Made by a program: the position numbers and the translations under genes. DNA of 64,000 nucleotides from Flavobacterium sp. ALD4 (lineage in GTDB: Bacteria > Bacteroidota > Bacteroidia > Flavobacteriales > Flavobacteriaceae). The stretch is from the NCBI RefSeq assembly GCF_002836475.1, contig NZ_PJBJ01000030.1:434001-498000 (forward strand). Reading direction: 5' to 3'. Under the pieces are notes generated by a model, which saw only the letters and a list, made by a program, of their open reading frames with translations, was not told the origin of the DNA and ran no database searches. Below, piece by piece: positions 46,944-57,500 of this stretch (position 1 is the first letter of the stretch; each line of letters opens with the position of its first letter).

Positions 46944-48311
46944 AAATATGTCTAGTTTACTCAACACCGTAAGCGTCTATTTAAAAACTACTGCAAAGCC
47001 TCTGGTCAATTAAGCAACAATTTGTTTAGCACGAATTTTATGTACTCTCTATCAATAATTCCGAAACCGACTTGCAAACAATCAATCAATAATTACAATT
47101 TTCCGTTAAAACCATCTTGTCCTTATTCCTACCAATTCCTCCACGTCCAAAAATCTATAGTATCCAACTACTAAACAGAACCAACTGCAAAATACTTTAC
47201 AAAACTGGCTAGCTTAAAAAATCTCCTTAAGATCAAAATAATTTTTCTATCTAAACGTATTTTATCAACGACTATTCTTCCCCTTCCCTTATACCCCTTC
47301 CACAACTCGGTATCAAAAGAAAATATGTAATTCGTGCGTTTATTAGTCAAAAAAATTGGAACACCTAAAACCCTGTCAAGAAGTACCGTAACGAACAATT
47401 CGATCAATCGGCGTAAACAGCATTCCTAACAACACAAAGGAGCTCCTTATTGCGGAAAATCAATTGTATTACCAATTACATCATTAACGAAATAATAGCG
47501 CACCATTACCTCCGTTTTGAAACAATATCTCACCGTTGAATATCATGATGACTTTCTATGACTACTCAGCCGTCACTAAAACCAAAGAGTTTAGCTTCGA
47601 CTTTTCTTATATGGCTATTCCAAAAACAATTCCACTCCTGAAATTTAGTTTTGGTATAATCATCAAAATCTAAAACCCTCAAATAACTAAGGTTCATCTA
47701 GTTTAAATAAACTCCTTTTCCACTCACAAACAAAACTGCTGTTACACCAAATGCTATATTTGAATTCCATAAAAAGGCTATACTCTCGATTTCATTAGAC
47801 TTTTTCTATTAACGAATACAGTTTTCGACTTCTAAAATTAGTCGGTAATCATGTTTTGCAGTAACATCAACGCCTACGCCTAAAATTGTAGAAGTATAAG
47901 TCCAGACAATTTAATACTTACCTTCTTTTCCTTCAATTATATATCAAACCACAGTTGTGCATCCTGTCTATTTATCTTATGAAGCTCACTCAGCAACAAA
48001 CAATTAATTAACTCGAATTGATATTAACTTCTTAACCTCTTTTTTTTCAACCTATCCTAAAAAAACTACCCAATTATTCCACAAAAGAGCCCTTAGAACT
48101 AGTAGTGGATTTTTGAACAATTCCAACATCATAATTGCATTGCCTGCCATCACAATTCTATTAATATAAAAATCACTTTCAATCTACCTGTCACCTTCAT
48201 TATGAAGAGACATTAAATAGTACCTAACATTTTGCAAGTTTGCCCTACAAAAAATAGACAAAATGATATAACAAGTGCTTTCATAAGTAAAATAATTTAT
48301 TTCTAAAATGC
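46944..48311 (-). pseudogene. Long gene-free stretch with probable decayed coding fragments
   Basis: About 1.35 kb without an intact gene. On the minus strand the fragments run in one direction: SELHKINRQDAQLWFDI, then in a shifted frame TSTILGVGVDVTAKHDYRLI, IESIAFLWNSNIAFGVTA, a stop, LRVLDFDDYTKTKFQEWN-CFWNSHIRKVEAKLFG, a stop, and later LGVPIFLTNKRTNYIFSFD. The Trp, Asp and Gly content looks protein-like, but I recognise no family and cannot say whether these were one gene or several. The opposite strand shows nothing better. Chance open frames in AT-rich DNA remain possible. Confidence 0.4.
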
Positions 48312-48337
48312 AAAAAATCCCGACGAATCGGGATTTT
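48312..48337 (-). terminator. Intrinsic terminator of rimP-nusA-infB
   Basis: AAAAATCCCGA and TCGGGATTTTT form an 11-bp stem with a CGAA tetraloop and a T-run on the minus strand, 25 bases past the infB stop. Confidence 0.9.
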
Positions 48338-48361
48338 TAAATTTATATCTAAATTAAAATA

Positions 48362-51271
48362 CTATTTCAATTTTTTCTTGATTGCTACTTCATGGTATGC
48401 TTCAATAACATCTCTTTCTTCAATGTCATTATAACCTTTAATTTGGATACCACAATCATATCCTTTGGCTACTTCTTTCACATCGTCTTTAAAACGTTTC
48501 AAAGCACTAAGCTCACCTGCATGAACCACAACACCGTCACGAATAATTCTGATTTTCGCATTTCTGGATATTTTACCGTCCATAACCATACAACCTGCAA
48601 TAGATCCTACTTTAGAGATTTTAAATATCTCTCTAATTTCAGCAGTACCAAGAATCTCTTCTTTCATCTCAGGAGCTAACATTCCCTCCATTGCATCTTT
48701 CAAGTCATCGATTGCTGCATAGATAATAGAATAGTAACGGATGTCTATTTCTTCTTTATCAGCTAACTGTCTTGCATTACCTGCAGGACGTACGTTAAAT
48801 CCAATAATGATTGCATCTGAAGCAGAAGCCAACATAACGTCAGTTTCAGTAATCGCTCCAACACCTTTGTGTATAATATTAATTTGAATTTCTTCAGTAG
48901 ATAATTTAGAGAATGAATCAGATAGCGCTTCAACAGAACCATCAACATCTCCCTTAAGGATCACGTTTAATTCTTTAAACTGACCTAATGCTATTCTACG
49001 TCCAATTTCATCTAATGTAATATGACGTTGCGTACGAACAGATTGTTCACGCATCAATTGAGAACGTTTAGATGCAATTTGTTTAGCTTCTTTTTCGTCT
49101 TCGAACACATTAAACTTATCCCCAGCTGTTGCTGCACCGTCAAGACCTAACACCGATACCGGCGTAGAAGGACCTGCTACAGTAACCGTATTTCCTCTTT
49201 CATCATGCATGGCTTTAATTTTACCGTGATGCTTACCAGCCAACATATAATCTCCAACTTTAAGAGTACCATGTTGAACTAATATAGTAGAAACATATCC
49301 TTTACCTTTATCTAAAAAGGCTTCAACTACTGTTCCTTGTGCTTCTTTATTAGGATTCGATTTTAAATCTAAAACTTCCGCTTCTAATAAAACCTTTTCC
49401 AATAATTCTTTTACACCTGTACCTACTTTTGCAGATATATCATGAGATTGGAATTTACCACCCCAGTCTTCCACAAGTAAATTCATACCTGCTAATTTCT
49501 CTTTAATTTTTTCAGGATTTGAATTTGGCTTATCTATCTTGTTGATAGCAAATATAATCGGCACACCCGCTGCCTGAGCATGACTTATTGCTTCTTTAGT
49601 TTGTGGCATGATATCATCATCCGCAGCAATTACAATAATCGCAATATCTGTTACTTGAGCACCACGTGCACGCATGGCGGTAAACGCCTCGTGACCCGGT
49701 GTATCTAAGAAAGCAATTTTTTGACCATTATCTAAAGTTACTCCATATGCACCAATGTGCTGGGTAATACCTCCTGACTCACCAGCGATCACATTTTCCT
49801 TACGGACATAATCCAGTAACGATGTTTTACCGTGATCGACGTGCCCCATTACAGTAACAATAGGCGCTCTGAAAACTAAATCTTCTTCTCTGTCTTCAAC
49901 AACAGCGATAGAATCCTCAATATCAACAGTGATAAATTCAACTTCATAGCCAAACTCATCCGCTACAATTGTTAATGTTTCTGCATCAAGACGTTGGTTC
50001 ATGGTCACCATGATTCCAAGAGACATACAAGTACCGATAACCTTAGTAATTGGCACATCCATCATAATGGCAATTTCACCAACAGTTACGAACTCAGTAA
50101 CCTTAATAGTTTTACTTCCTTCGTCTAAAGCTCTTTGTTCATCATCAGATTTCTGACGGTGTGTATCCCTTTTGTCTCTTCTGTACTTAGCCGCTTTAGA
50201 TTTCCCTCCTTTTTTACCTTGAAGTTTCTCTAAAGTTTCACGAATTTGGTTTTTTACTTCTTCTTCCGTAGGCTCAACTTTTGCTACAATTGCAGGTCTG
50301 TTTCCTCTTACGAATCCAGGTCTTGAACTTCTATTCGCATTAAAACCACCACCGCCAACATTTGGCGTAATCTTATTAGGATTTGGTGCACCAGGAACTC
50401 CGGGAGGTCTAGGTGTGCCGGGTTTAGGGGCAATTCTTTTTCGTTTATTTTTATTAGCCGCTCCAGCAGCACCGGCAGCGCCTGGCTTATTTGGAGTGAT
50501 TTTAGGCTCTTCTTTTTTCTTTTTCGGTTTATTAAACTGAGACAAGTCAATAGTTTGCCCTGTTAATTTTGTCCCCGATAATTTCTGATATTGAGTTGCG
50601 ATAGCTTCCTCAGCTGCAGCTTCCTCCGTTTTTGCGGCCGGCTTTTCTTCCGACACAACCACTTTTTTATCTTCTCTTACTGGTTCCTTCGCAGGCTCCT
50701 TTACCGATTCCTTTACAGGTTCCTTTGTTTCGACAACGGCTTTCACCTCTTTTTTGTCAGCAACAACTTTTTCATGAACCTTTTCTTTAACACCTGGTTT
50801 TTCTGTCGAAGTTTTAGCTTTAGGTGCTTCAGTTTTTTCGGCTACAACAGGAGGGACCTCAGGAGCTGGCTCCACTGGCGCTGTAACAGCAGCAGTTTTT
50901 TTAGGATTAAGATCAATTTTTCCTACTTGAACAGGTCCCGCTATAACAGCTCTCGCTTTTACAACTTCTTGCTGTTTTTTAAGGATCTCTTCGTCGTGCT
51001 TACGTTTGTCTTCGATTTCTTTCTCTCTCTCAACACGTAAAGCCTCTTTCTCTTTCCTTTTCTCTTCCCCTACTTCTTTTGAAGCCTCTTTTTTACCTCT
51101 GTCACCCGCAAATTGACCGCACAAGACATCGTATACATCATTAGAAATTTTTGTGTTTGGATTTGCTTCAATAGCAATCCCTTTATCTTTTAGATAATCC
51201 ACAGCTCTTTCCAAAGAAATATTCAATTCCCTTAAAACTTTGTTTATTCTAATAATTCTCTCTTCAGACAT
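48362..51271 (-). CDS. infB: Translation initiation factor IF-2
   Basis: A GTPase that places initiator tRNA on the 30S subunit and drives subunit joining. 969 residues. An N-terminal IF2N motif (IRINKVLRELNISLERAVDYLKD) is followed by a ~300-residue low-complexity Lys/Glu/Pro/Ala region and a second IF2N. The G domain from about residue 470 has VTVMGHVDHGKTSLLD (G1), GGITQHIGAY (G2), LDTPGHEAF (G3) and NKIDKP (G4). Domains II-IV end in EAYHEVAIKKKLK. It is third in the operon after nusA (112-base gap) and is followed by the terminator. Confidence 0.98.
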   Translation of the reverse strand: MSEERIIRINKVLRELNISLERAVDYLKDKGIAIEANPNTKISNDVYDVLCGQFAGDRGKKEASKEVGEEKRKEKEALRVEREKEIEDKRKHDEEILKKQQEVVKARAVIAGPVQVGKIDLNPKKTAAVTAPVEPAPEVPPVVAEKTEAPKAKTSTEKPGVKEKVHEKVVADKKEVKAVVETKEPVKESVKEPAKEPVREDKKVVVSEEKPAAKTEEAAAEEAIATQYQKLSGTKLTGQTIDLSQFNKPKKKKEEPKITPNKPGAAGAAGAANKNKRKRIAPKPGTPRPPGVPGAPNPNKITPNVGGGGFNANRSSRPGFVRGNRPAIVAKVEPTEEEVKNQIRETLEKLQGKKGGKSKAAKYRRDKRDTHRQKSDDEQRALDEGSKTIKVTEFVTVGEIAIMMDVPITKVIGTCMSLGIMVTMNQRLDAETLTIVADEFGYEVEFITVDIEDSIAVVEDREEDLVFRAPIVTVMGHVDHGKTSLLDYVRKENVIAGESGGITQHIGAYGVTLDNGQKIAFLDTPGHEAFTAMRARGAQVTDIAIIVIAADDDIMPQTKEAISHAQAAGVPIIFAINKIDKPNSNPEKIKEKLAGMNLLVEDWGGKFQSHDISAKVGTGVKELLEKVLLEAEVLDLKSNPNKEAQGTVVEAFLDKGKGYVSTILVQHGTLKVGDYMLAGKHHGKIKAMHDERGNTVTVAGPSTPVSVLGLDGAATAGDKFNVFEDEKEAKQIASKRSQLMREQSVRTQRHITLDEIGRRIALGQFKELNVILKGDVDGSVEALSDSFSKLSTEEIQINIIHKGVGAITETDVMLASASDAIIIGFNVRPAGNARQLADKEEIDIRYYSIIYAAIDDLKDAMEGMLAPEMKEEILGTAEIREIFKISKVGSIAGCMVMDGKISRNAKIRIIRDGVVVHAGELSALKRFKDDVKEVAKGYDCGIQIKGYNDIEERDVIEAYHEVAIKKKLK

Positions 51272-51383
51272 AAAACCTTTTTATTATTACCTTTTTTGTT
51301 ATTCCTCGCTTTACTTCCAACTCGATATCTACCGAGTAAGAATCAATTGTAAAGCGGCATGTTTATCGTTGAAGATTTATTGA

Positions 51384-52631
51384 CTAACTATCAAACTCTT
51401 CTTTCAATATTCTCATTACATCTAGAATTGTTTCCTCTTCTAGGTCAGTTCTTCTTACTAAATCGTCCACCTCTTGTTTTAAGATACTTTTTGCCGTATC
51501 CAAACCAATTTTCGCAAATTCTTCAATAACCCAGCTTTCGATTTCATCTGAAAATTCAGTCAATTCGACATCATCATCTTCACCGGTAGCAATATCACCT
51601 TCTCTAATAACATCAAGCTCATACCCTGTTAATAGACCAGCTAATTTAATATTGTGACCTCCTCTTCCAATTGCTTTCGAAACTTCTTCTAATTTTAAAA
51701 ACACCTCTGCTCTTTTAGTCTCTTCATTAATCTTGATTGAAGATACTTTTGCAGGACTTAGTGCTCTTGTAATATATAATTGAATGTTACTTGTGTAATT
51801 TATAACATCTATATTTTCATTTCCTAATTCACGAACAATACCATGAATACGTGATCCTTTCATTCCCACACAGGCTCCTACAGGATCAATTCTATCGTCA
51901 TAAGAATCTACCGCTACTTTCGCTTTTTCACCTGGTATTCTTACCACATTTTTAACCATTATCAATCCGTCAAATACTTCAGGAATTTCTTGTTCAAACA
52001 ACTTTTCCAAAAACACATCTGCTGTTCTGGACATAATGATTTGAGGCTTGTTCCCCTTTAATTCAACGCTTTCAATAATTCCACGAACATTATCTCCTTT
52101 ACGGAAAAAGTCAGTTGGTATTTGTTTCTCTTTTGGCAAAATAATTTCATTCCCCTCATCATCCACTAGAATAACAACTCTAGGTCTTACATGATGCACT
52201 TCAGCAGTGTAAATCTCACCGATTATATCTTTAAATTGTTTGTAAAGATTCGTGTTATCGTGTTCGTGGATTTTAGAAATTAGATTCTGACGCAAAGCCA
52301 AAATTGCTCTTCTACCCAAATCTATCAACTTTACCTCTTCAGAAACGTCTTCACCGATTTCAAAATCAGGTTCGATCTTTCTTGCCTCTGTTAAAGTAAT
52401 TTCTTCGTTTTCAAAATCTAAATCTTCGTCCGCAACAATAACTCTTCGTCTCCAAATTTCCATATCTCCTTTATCAGGATTTATAATGATATCGAAATTA
52501 TCATCTGAACCGTATTTTTTCTTCAATGCATTTCTAAATACATCTTCCAAAATTGCCATAAGCGTTACACGATCAATAAGTTTATCATCTTTAAACTCTG
52601 AGAATGAATCGATTAATGCTAAATTTTCCAT
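51384..52631 (-). CDS. nusA: Transcription termination/antitermination protein NusA
   Basis: Binds RNA polymerase and controls pausing, intrinsic termination and antitermination. 415 residues, the short form without the C-terminal acidic repeats, usual in Bacteroidota. Order: N-terminal polymerase-binding domain (ALIDSFSEFKDDKLI, MAILEDVFRNALKKKYG), S1 domain (about 130-200), KH1 with DPVGACVGMKGSRIHGIVREL, and KH2 with AIGRGGHNIKLAGLLTGYELDV. It sits between rimP (13-base gap) and infB. A terminator-like hairpin in the operon leader raises the chance of self-control; see findings. Confidence 0.97.
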   Translation of the reverse strand: MENLALIDSFSEFKDDKLIDRVTLMAILEDVFRNALKKKYGSDDNFDIIINPDKGDMEIWRRRVIVADEDLDFENEEITLTEARKIEPDFEIGEDVSEEVKLIDLGRRAILALRQNLISKIHEHDNTNLYKQFKDIIGEIYTAEVHHVRPRVVILVDDEGNEIILPKEKQIPTDFFRKGDNVRGIIESVELKGNKPQIIMSRTADVFLEKLFEQEIPEVFDGLIMVKNVVRIPGEKAKVAVDSYDDRIDPVGACVGMKGSRIHGIVRELGNENIDVINYTSNIQLYITRALSPAKVSSIKINEETKRAEVFLKLEEVSKAIGRGGHNIKLAGLLTGYELDVIREGDIATGEDDDVELTEFSDEIESWVIEEFAKIGLDTAKSILKQEVDDLVRRTDLEEETILDVMRILKEEFDS

Positions 52632-52644
52632 GCGAATCCTTTAA

Positions 52645-53109
52645 TTAAAATGTTACTGTAACAATTGCTTCTTTTATATCTGCGTAAAGGATCTGTAATG
52701 TCTTTTCAACGGTCTCTTTTCCTTTACCTATCTTTTTAGGTTCTCTTGCTTTCCACGACAAAATTACAAAATCATCATTAGCTTCCACTAATTCCGCTTC
52801 GATATTTTCTGTATTAGTTTTCACTATCAAGGTTCTACCTACATTTTTCTTGTACTGTCGGATCTTCTTCAATGGCGAAGAAACACCCGCTGAGGCTACT
52901 TCTAAAGAATAATCCTGCTCTTCCCTGTCTAAACTGGCATCTATTGAGCGACTGATATCGATACAGTCCTGCAACACCACACCATTATCGTCATCCAAAG
53001 TTACAATAACTTTAAAAGCATCAGTGATAACAAGGTCTATTAAGAAAAGCGACGGCTTTTCTACAAGAGCTTCAGTCAACAATAAATTTATTCTTTCTTT
53101 AAATGTCAT
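52645..53109 (-). CDS. rimP: Ribosome maturation factor RimP
   Basis: Needed for 30S subunit maturation. About 154 residues from the ATG at 53109 ([11 protein letters not shown]); an upstream in-frame start at 53130 falls inside the leader hairpin and is rejected. The N-terminal alpha/beta domain has [20 protein letters not shown] and the typical [15 protein letters not shown] near residue 80, followed by a C-terminal SH3-like barrel ([22 protein letters not shown]). It is first in the rimP-nusA-infB operon, the standard order. Confidence 0.95.
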   Translation of the reverse strand: MTFKERINLLLTEALVEKPSLFLIDLVITDAFKVIVTLDDDNGVVLQDCIDISRSIDASLDREEQDYSLEVASAGVSSPLKKIRQYKKNVGRTLIVKTNTENIEAELVEANDDFVILSWKAREPKKIGKGKETVEKTLQILYADIKEAIVTVTF

Positions 53110-53118
53110 ATTTTTTAT

Positions 53119-53144
53119 AAAAAGAGGCACGCAATGCGTGCCTC
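53119..53144 (-). terminator. Terminator-like hairpin in the rimP leader
   Basis: On the minus strand GAGGCACGCA and TGCGTGCCTC form a perfect 10-bp GC-rich stem (loop minimal, so the inner pairs open) followed by TTTTTAT. It lies between the putative promoter at 53173-53180 and the rimP ATG at 53109, about 10 bases before the start codon. No gene ends just upstream on this strand, so it looks like an attenuator and not a read-through stop for another operon. Confidence 0.6.
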
Positions 53145-53172
53145 ATTATCTAGATTTTAATAAATAACGGTG

Positions 53173-53180
53173 CAAATATA
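53173..53180 (-). promoter_or_regulatory. Putative -7 element for rimP-nusA-infB
   Basis: Minus strand TATATTTG followed by CACC, a strong TAnnTTTG match, about 64 bases before the rimP ATG. The -33 position is AT-rich but lacks a clear TTG. Confidence 0.5.
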
Positions 53181-53284
53181 GTGTTTTTTTTATAAATCGA
53201 ATTGATAGAATGATGTTAAAATATTTCTAATCTTTATAGAAACGACAAAAAAACGATTTTTCCCATAATTTAACCCCTCTAATT

Positions 53285-54108
53285 ATGAAACGAATTCTAG
53301 CTTCAACCGACTTTTCGGCAGATGCAGAAAACGCTTTAAGCGTAGCCGAACAAATTGCAAAAAGAAACAATATCGAAATAGCACTGCTTCATATGATGAA
53401 AATCCCAACCCAAATGAACAACACCATAACTGAACCGCAGGTATTCTGGAAGTGATGCTATTTAGTAAGAAACCCACTTAAACACTTCTACAACTTAAAG
53501 GAAAAGACCACCTAAAAAGAACACAAGTTATTGAAATAGTGTATTTTATAATAGCCTTTGACGGAAACTTATCCTTCAACAACAAAAACAAGATCGACTC
53601 ATTAGTTGTGGGCACTCATGGAGTCTCTGCCTCCAAAGAGATATTGGCTAGCTCTAATACCTAAAAAGTAGTTCGACTATCAGGAGTTGCGGTTTTGGTA
53701 ATTAAAAAAGACACTAATGAACTGAAATCGACTAATTTTATTTTCGCATCAGGTTTTTAGAAAGAAATAAAAAAAACCGTTCAAAAAAGATAATTGAGTT
53801 TAGTAAAATATTTTACGCAAAATTGAACTTAGTGACGATTTTCGTCACTAACAGCTTTAGATCAACTGCCCTTCAGAAAAAATAATGACAGATTTTATAG
53901 TTGATTTTAAAATCACCAACTACTCCAGTCCTATTTACAAGGATATAAATATCGAAAAAGGAATTATTAACTTTTTCAATTCCATAAATACGGATTTCAC
54001 AGGACTATGCACCCACGGAAAACGGGCTTAGCTCATTTCTTCACAGGAAGTATCGGTGAAGACTCGGCAAACAATTCGGCACGAATAGTTCTAAGCTTTA
54101 AAATATAA
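53285..54108 (+). pseudogene. Two-domain universal stress protein (UspA family), broken
   Basis: From the ATG at 53285 the sequence reads KRILASTDFSADAENALSVA and EQIAKRNNIEIALLHMMKIP, the start of a Usp domain, then a TGA after VFWK. Later fragments are IDSLVVGTHGVSASKEILAS (the ATP-loop-like GTHG segment), a stop, then VVRLSGVAVLVIKKDTNEL and NFIFASGF, a stop, and a second domain remnant: FIVDFKITNYSSPIYKDINI, DFTGLCTHGKRA, ending at a TAA at 54106-54108. Frameshifts and stops occur throughout. The intact gene would be a tandem Usp protein of about 275 residues. It is divergent from rimP. Confidence 0.88.
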
Positions 54109-54194
54109 AAAGGCTATTCTATTAATCCCACTACTATGATAAAGCATATTTAAAACAGAACCTAATCAGGCTACTTGTGTTATAAAATTAGTCC

Positions 54195-54225
54195 AAAAAA
54201 AAAGCCTCTCAAATTGAGAGGCTTT
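54195..54225 (-). terminator. Intrinsic terminator after tRNA-Gln
   Basis: AAAGCCTCTC and GAGAGGCTTT form a 10-bp stem with loop AAATT, followed on the minus strand by a T-run. It begins 3 bases from the tRNA 3' end. Confidence 0.88.
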
Positions 54226-54227
54226 AG

Positions 54228-54298
54228 TTGGTCTACAAGGACTCGAACCTTGAACGACTGCACCAAAAACAGTTGTGTTACCATTACACCATAGACCA
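54228..54298 (-). tRNA. tRNA-Gln (anticodon UUG)
   Basis: A 71-nt minus-strand cloverleaf. The acceptor stem TGGTCTA pairs with TAGACCA, with discriminator A. The anticodon stem ACTGT/GCAGT has one T-G wobble and the loop is TTTTGGT, placing TTG at 34-36. The T-arm contains GGTTCGAGTCC. CCA is not encoded. No other tRNA is nearby and a terminator follows at once. Confidence 0.95.
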
Positions 54299-54535
54299 TC
54301 GTTGCTGCTAAGCGAGTGCAAATTTATAATAAAATTCAGTTTGCGCAAACTTTTTTTCACTTTTTATTGAAAAAATTTTTACTTAAAATCAATCCATGCC
54401 AAATAAATTTTGAAAATTACTAAAAACCAAGCTATTACCCCTGAAATTAGTTTGACAGAAAATTTCGCTAATGTTTCCTACCTTAAGTAAAAAAACATTT
54501 TCTTTGCAACTTAAAATATAACTAAATTTCAACAC

Positions 54536-57500
54536 ATGAATAAGGCGCCATTCAATTTCAATAAATGGAATACGATTATAGGTTGGTTTACATTCGTAAT
54601 CGCATTAATAACATATACCCTTACAGTTGAACCCACAATGAGTTTTTGGGATTGTGGAGAATATATCGCCACCGCAGCAAAACTTCAAGTTGGCCACCCA
54701 CCCGGAGCACCTTTATTTCAAATGATTGGCGCATTTTTCGCCATGTTTGCTTCAGATAACGAACATATTGCCTTAATGGTTAATATGACCTCTGTTGTTT
54801 CGAGTGCCTTTACTATACTATTCCTGTTTTGGTCTTCGTCGATGATTTTGAGAAAATTAATTTCGAGAATAGCTGAACCAAATCAAAAAGAGAATGAGGC
54901 TGTTCAATTGAGTACAAGCAACGCTATTGTAATTCTGGGCAGTTCCTTTGTTGGTGCTTTAGCTTTTACCTACTCTGATAGCTTTTGGTTCAATGCCGTA
55001 GAGGCAGAAGTTTATGCTATGGCCTCTTTATTTATTTCCTTGCTTTTTTGGCTGGGTTTACGCTGGGAACAAGACATGGACTCACCGAGGGGAAATCGAT
55101 GGTTACTAATTATTTCACTGGTTATCGGACTGTCATTTGGAGTTCACTTTATGGCTCTTTTAACGATTCCTTCAATCGGGCTGTTGTACTTTTTTAAGCA
55201 TTACAAAACAGTTACCGTCAAAAATTTCATCATTGCCAATGTCGTTGTTGTTTCGATATTATTGTTTATTTTCAAATTACTACTACCATTAACTATGTCT
55301 TTCTTTGCCGGAACAGAGGTTTTCACTGTTAATGACTTAGGAATGCCTTTTGACTCTGGAACCATTCTGGTTACTATACTTCTTTCTGCTGCCTTTTATT
55401 TTGGTTTAAAATATACTAACAACAAAGGTCTTGTAACGTTCAACACATTAATCCTTTGTGTTCTATTCGTTTTAATTGGGTTTTCGACCTGGACAATGTT
55501 GCCTGTTCGTGCCAATGCCAATGTAAATATCAACGAAAATAAACCTTCAGATGCACGCGAAGTTCTAGCTTACTATAATAGAGAACAATATGGCTCTAAC
55601 CCTCTATTTTACGGCCCTCAGTATACTGAAGTTTTTGCCGGTTTAGACAAAGACAAACCGTATCTTGACAAAGCTCCCAACTACGAAAGAAACTATAAAA
55701 CCGGAAAATATGAGATTGTAAATAATTTCAAAAATGCCGTGCAAAATAGCGATGACAATCATAAAACTATTTTACCCCGTATGTGGAGTACAGACCATAT
55801 AGCCAATTACATGAACTTCACGAATGCTCCGGATTTTCAACTAAATCCTGCCTATCCTTATGAAGAGGATTTAGCCAAATACGGAATTGACGCCAGTAAA
55901 TTATCCGAAGAAGACTATAGCAGGGCTATTGGACAGTTAAAGAGCGAAATTCGAAAAACGGTAGCTGAATTTAGAACTGCCTACGCTCAAAAACAAATCG
56001 ACAATGATGGTTATGTAAAGTTCCTGAAAAGTTACGGTGATTATTTAATCATAGATAAACCAACGACGGTCGATAACTTAAGTTTTATGTTCGAATACCA
56101 GTTTGGCTACATGTACGTGAGGTACTTGATGTGGAACTTTGTCGGACGTCAAAATGACGTACAGGGAAGATACGACAGTCAAGACGGAAACTGGCTTAGC
56201 GGAATAAAATTCATGGATGAATTGCATTTGGGTTCGCAAGACAATTTACCAGAAGATGTACTAAAAAATAAGGGACGCAATACCTATTATTTCCTTCCAT
56301 TCCTTCTGGGACTTATAGGATTGATGTATCATGCCAATAAAGACCGAAAAAGTTTTTATGTGCTGTCGACTTTGTTCTTATTCACCGGTATTGCGTTGAA
56401 AATTTATCTGAATGAAAGACCTTTTGAACCGAGAGAGCGAGATTATGCTTTAGTGGGTTCTTTTTATGTTTTTGCCATATGGATTGGGTTTGGAGTATAT
56501 GCACTGTACGAAAGTGCTCAAAAATATTTAGCACCAAAAATAGCAGGACCCATAATTATTGCGACGAGCATATTAGTCGCTCCGGTACTTATGGCATCTC
56601 AAAACTGGGACGACCATGACCGTTCCGGGAAGTATACCGCAACAGCAATGGCAAAAGCATACCTTAACTCCTGTGCCCCTAATGCCATTCTATTCACAAT
56701 AGGCGACAACGATACGTTCCCACTATGGTATGCACAAGAAATAGAACACGTAAGGACTGACGTTAAAATTGTAAATACGAGTCTTTTTATGACTGATTGG
56801 TATATCGACCAGATGAAAACAAAAACATATGAAGCGGATCCACTGCCGATCTCTTTTACCCACGATCAATATGTGGGAGACAAATTAGATTATGTAGTGC
56901 ATATTCCCAAAACAGAAAGCAGATGGGAAATAAAAGATTTTATGGACTTCATTAAAAATCCAAAATCTACGGTTGGCATGCAGAACGGACAGACCATTCA
57001 TTTTTATCCAACCAATAAAGTCAGAATCCCTGTTGACAAGAATGCCATTATAAAAAACAAAGTAGTTTCGCCTCAATACTATGATTCTATTGTACCCTAT
57101 ATAGATATCGACATCAAAGGAAACGCCTTGTATAAAAACAGGCTAATGATGCTGGACCTAGTAGCCAACAACAACTGGAAAAGACCCATATTCTTTAGCC
57201 CTGGTGCTTTTGATGACGAAGACTACCTTTGGATGAAAGACTACCTACAACTTGACGGAATGGTCTATAAATTAGTCCCCGTAAAAACTGCAATCCCTAA
57301 AGATGGTAGCCCACTAGACATGGGACAAATTGATTCTGAAAAAATGTACACCAATGTCATGAAATGGGACTGGGGCAATAGTGACAGCGACAAAATATAC
57401 CATGACATTGAAACCAGACGTGAGAGCATAACGTACAGAACAAATCTTGCCCGATTAATGGATCAATTGATTGCCGAAAGAAAGTTTGAGAAGGCAAAAA

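Noticed and set aside
47171..47407. 78-codon minus-strand ORF in the gene desert
   Set aside because: Its start lies inside decayed sequence and no domain is visible; treated as part of the eroded stretch.
50591..51040. 149-codon plus-strand ORF rich in Phe/Ser/Arg opposite infB
   Set aside because: It is the antisense of the IF-2 low-complexity Lys/Glu/Pro region; composition is implausible for a protein and infB is certain.
54195..54298. Integration site at tRNA-Gln
   Set aside because: No integrase, no duplicated tRNA 3' end and no foreign gene block on either side; the flanking eroded gene is a universal stress protein.
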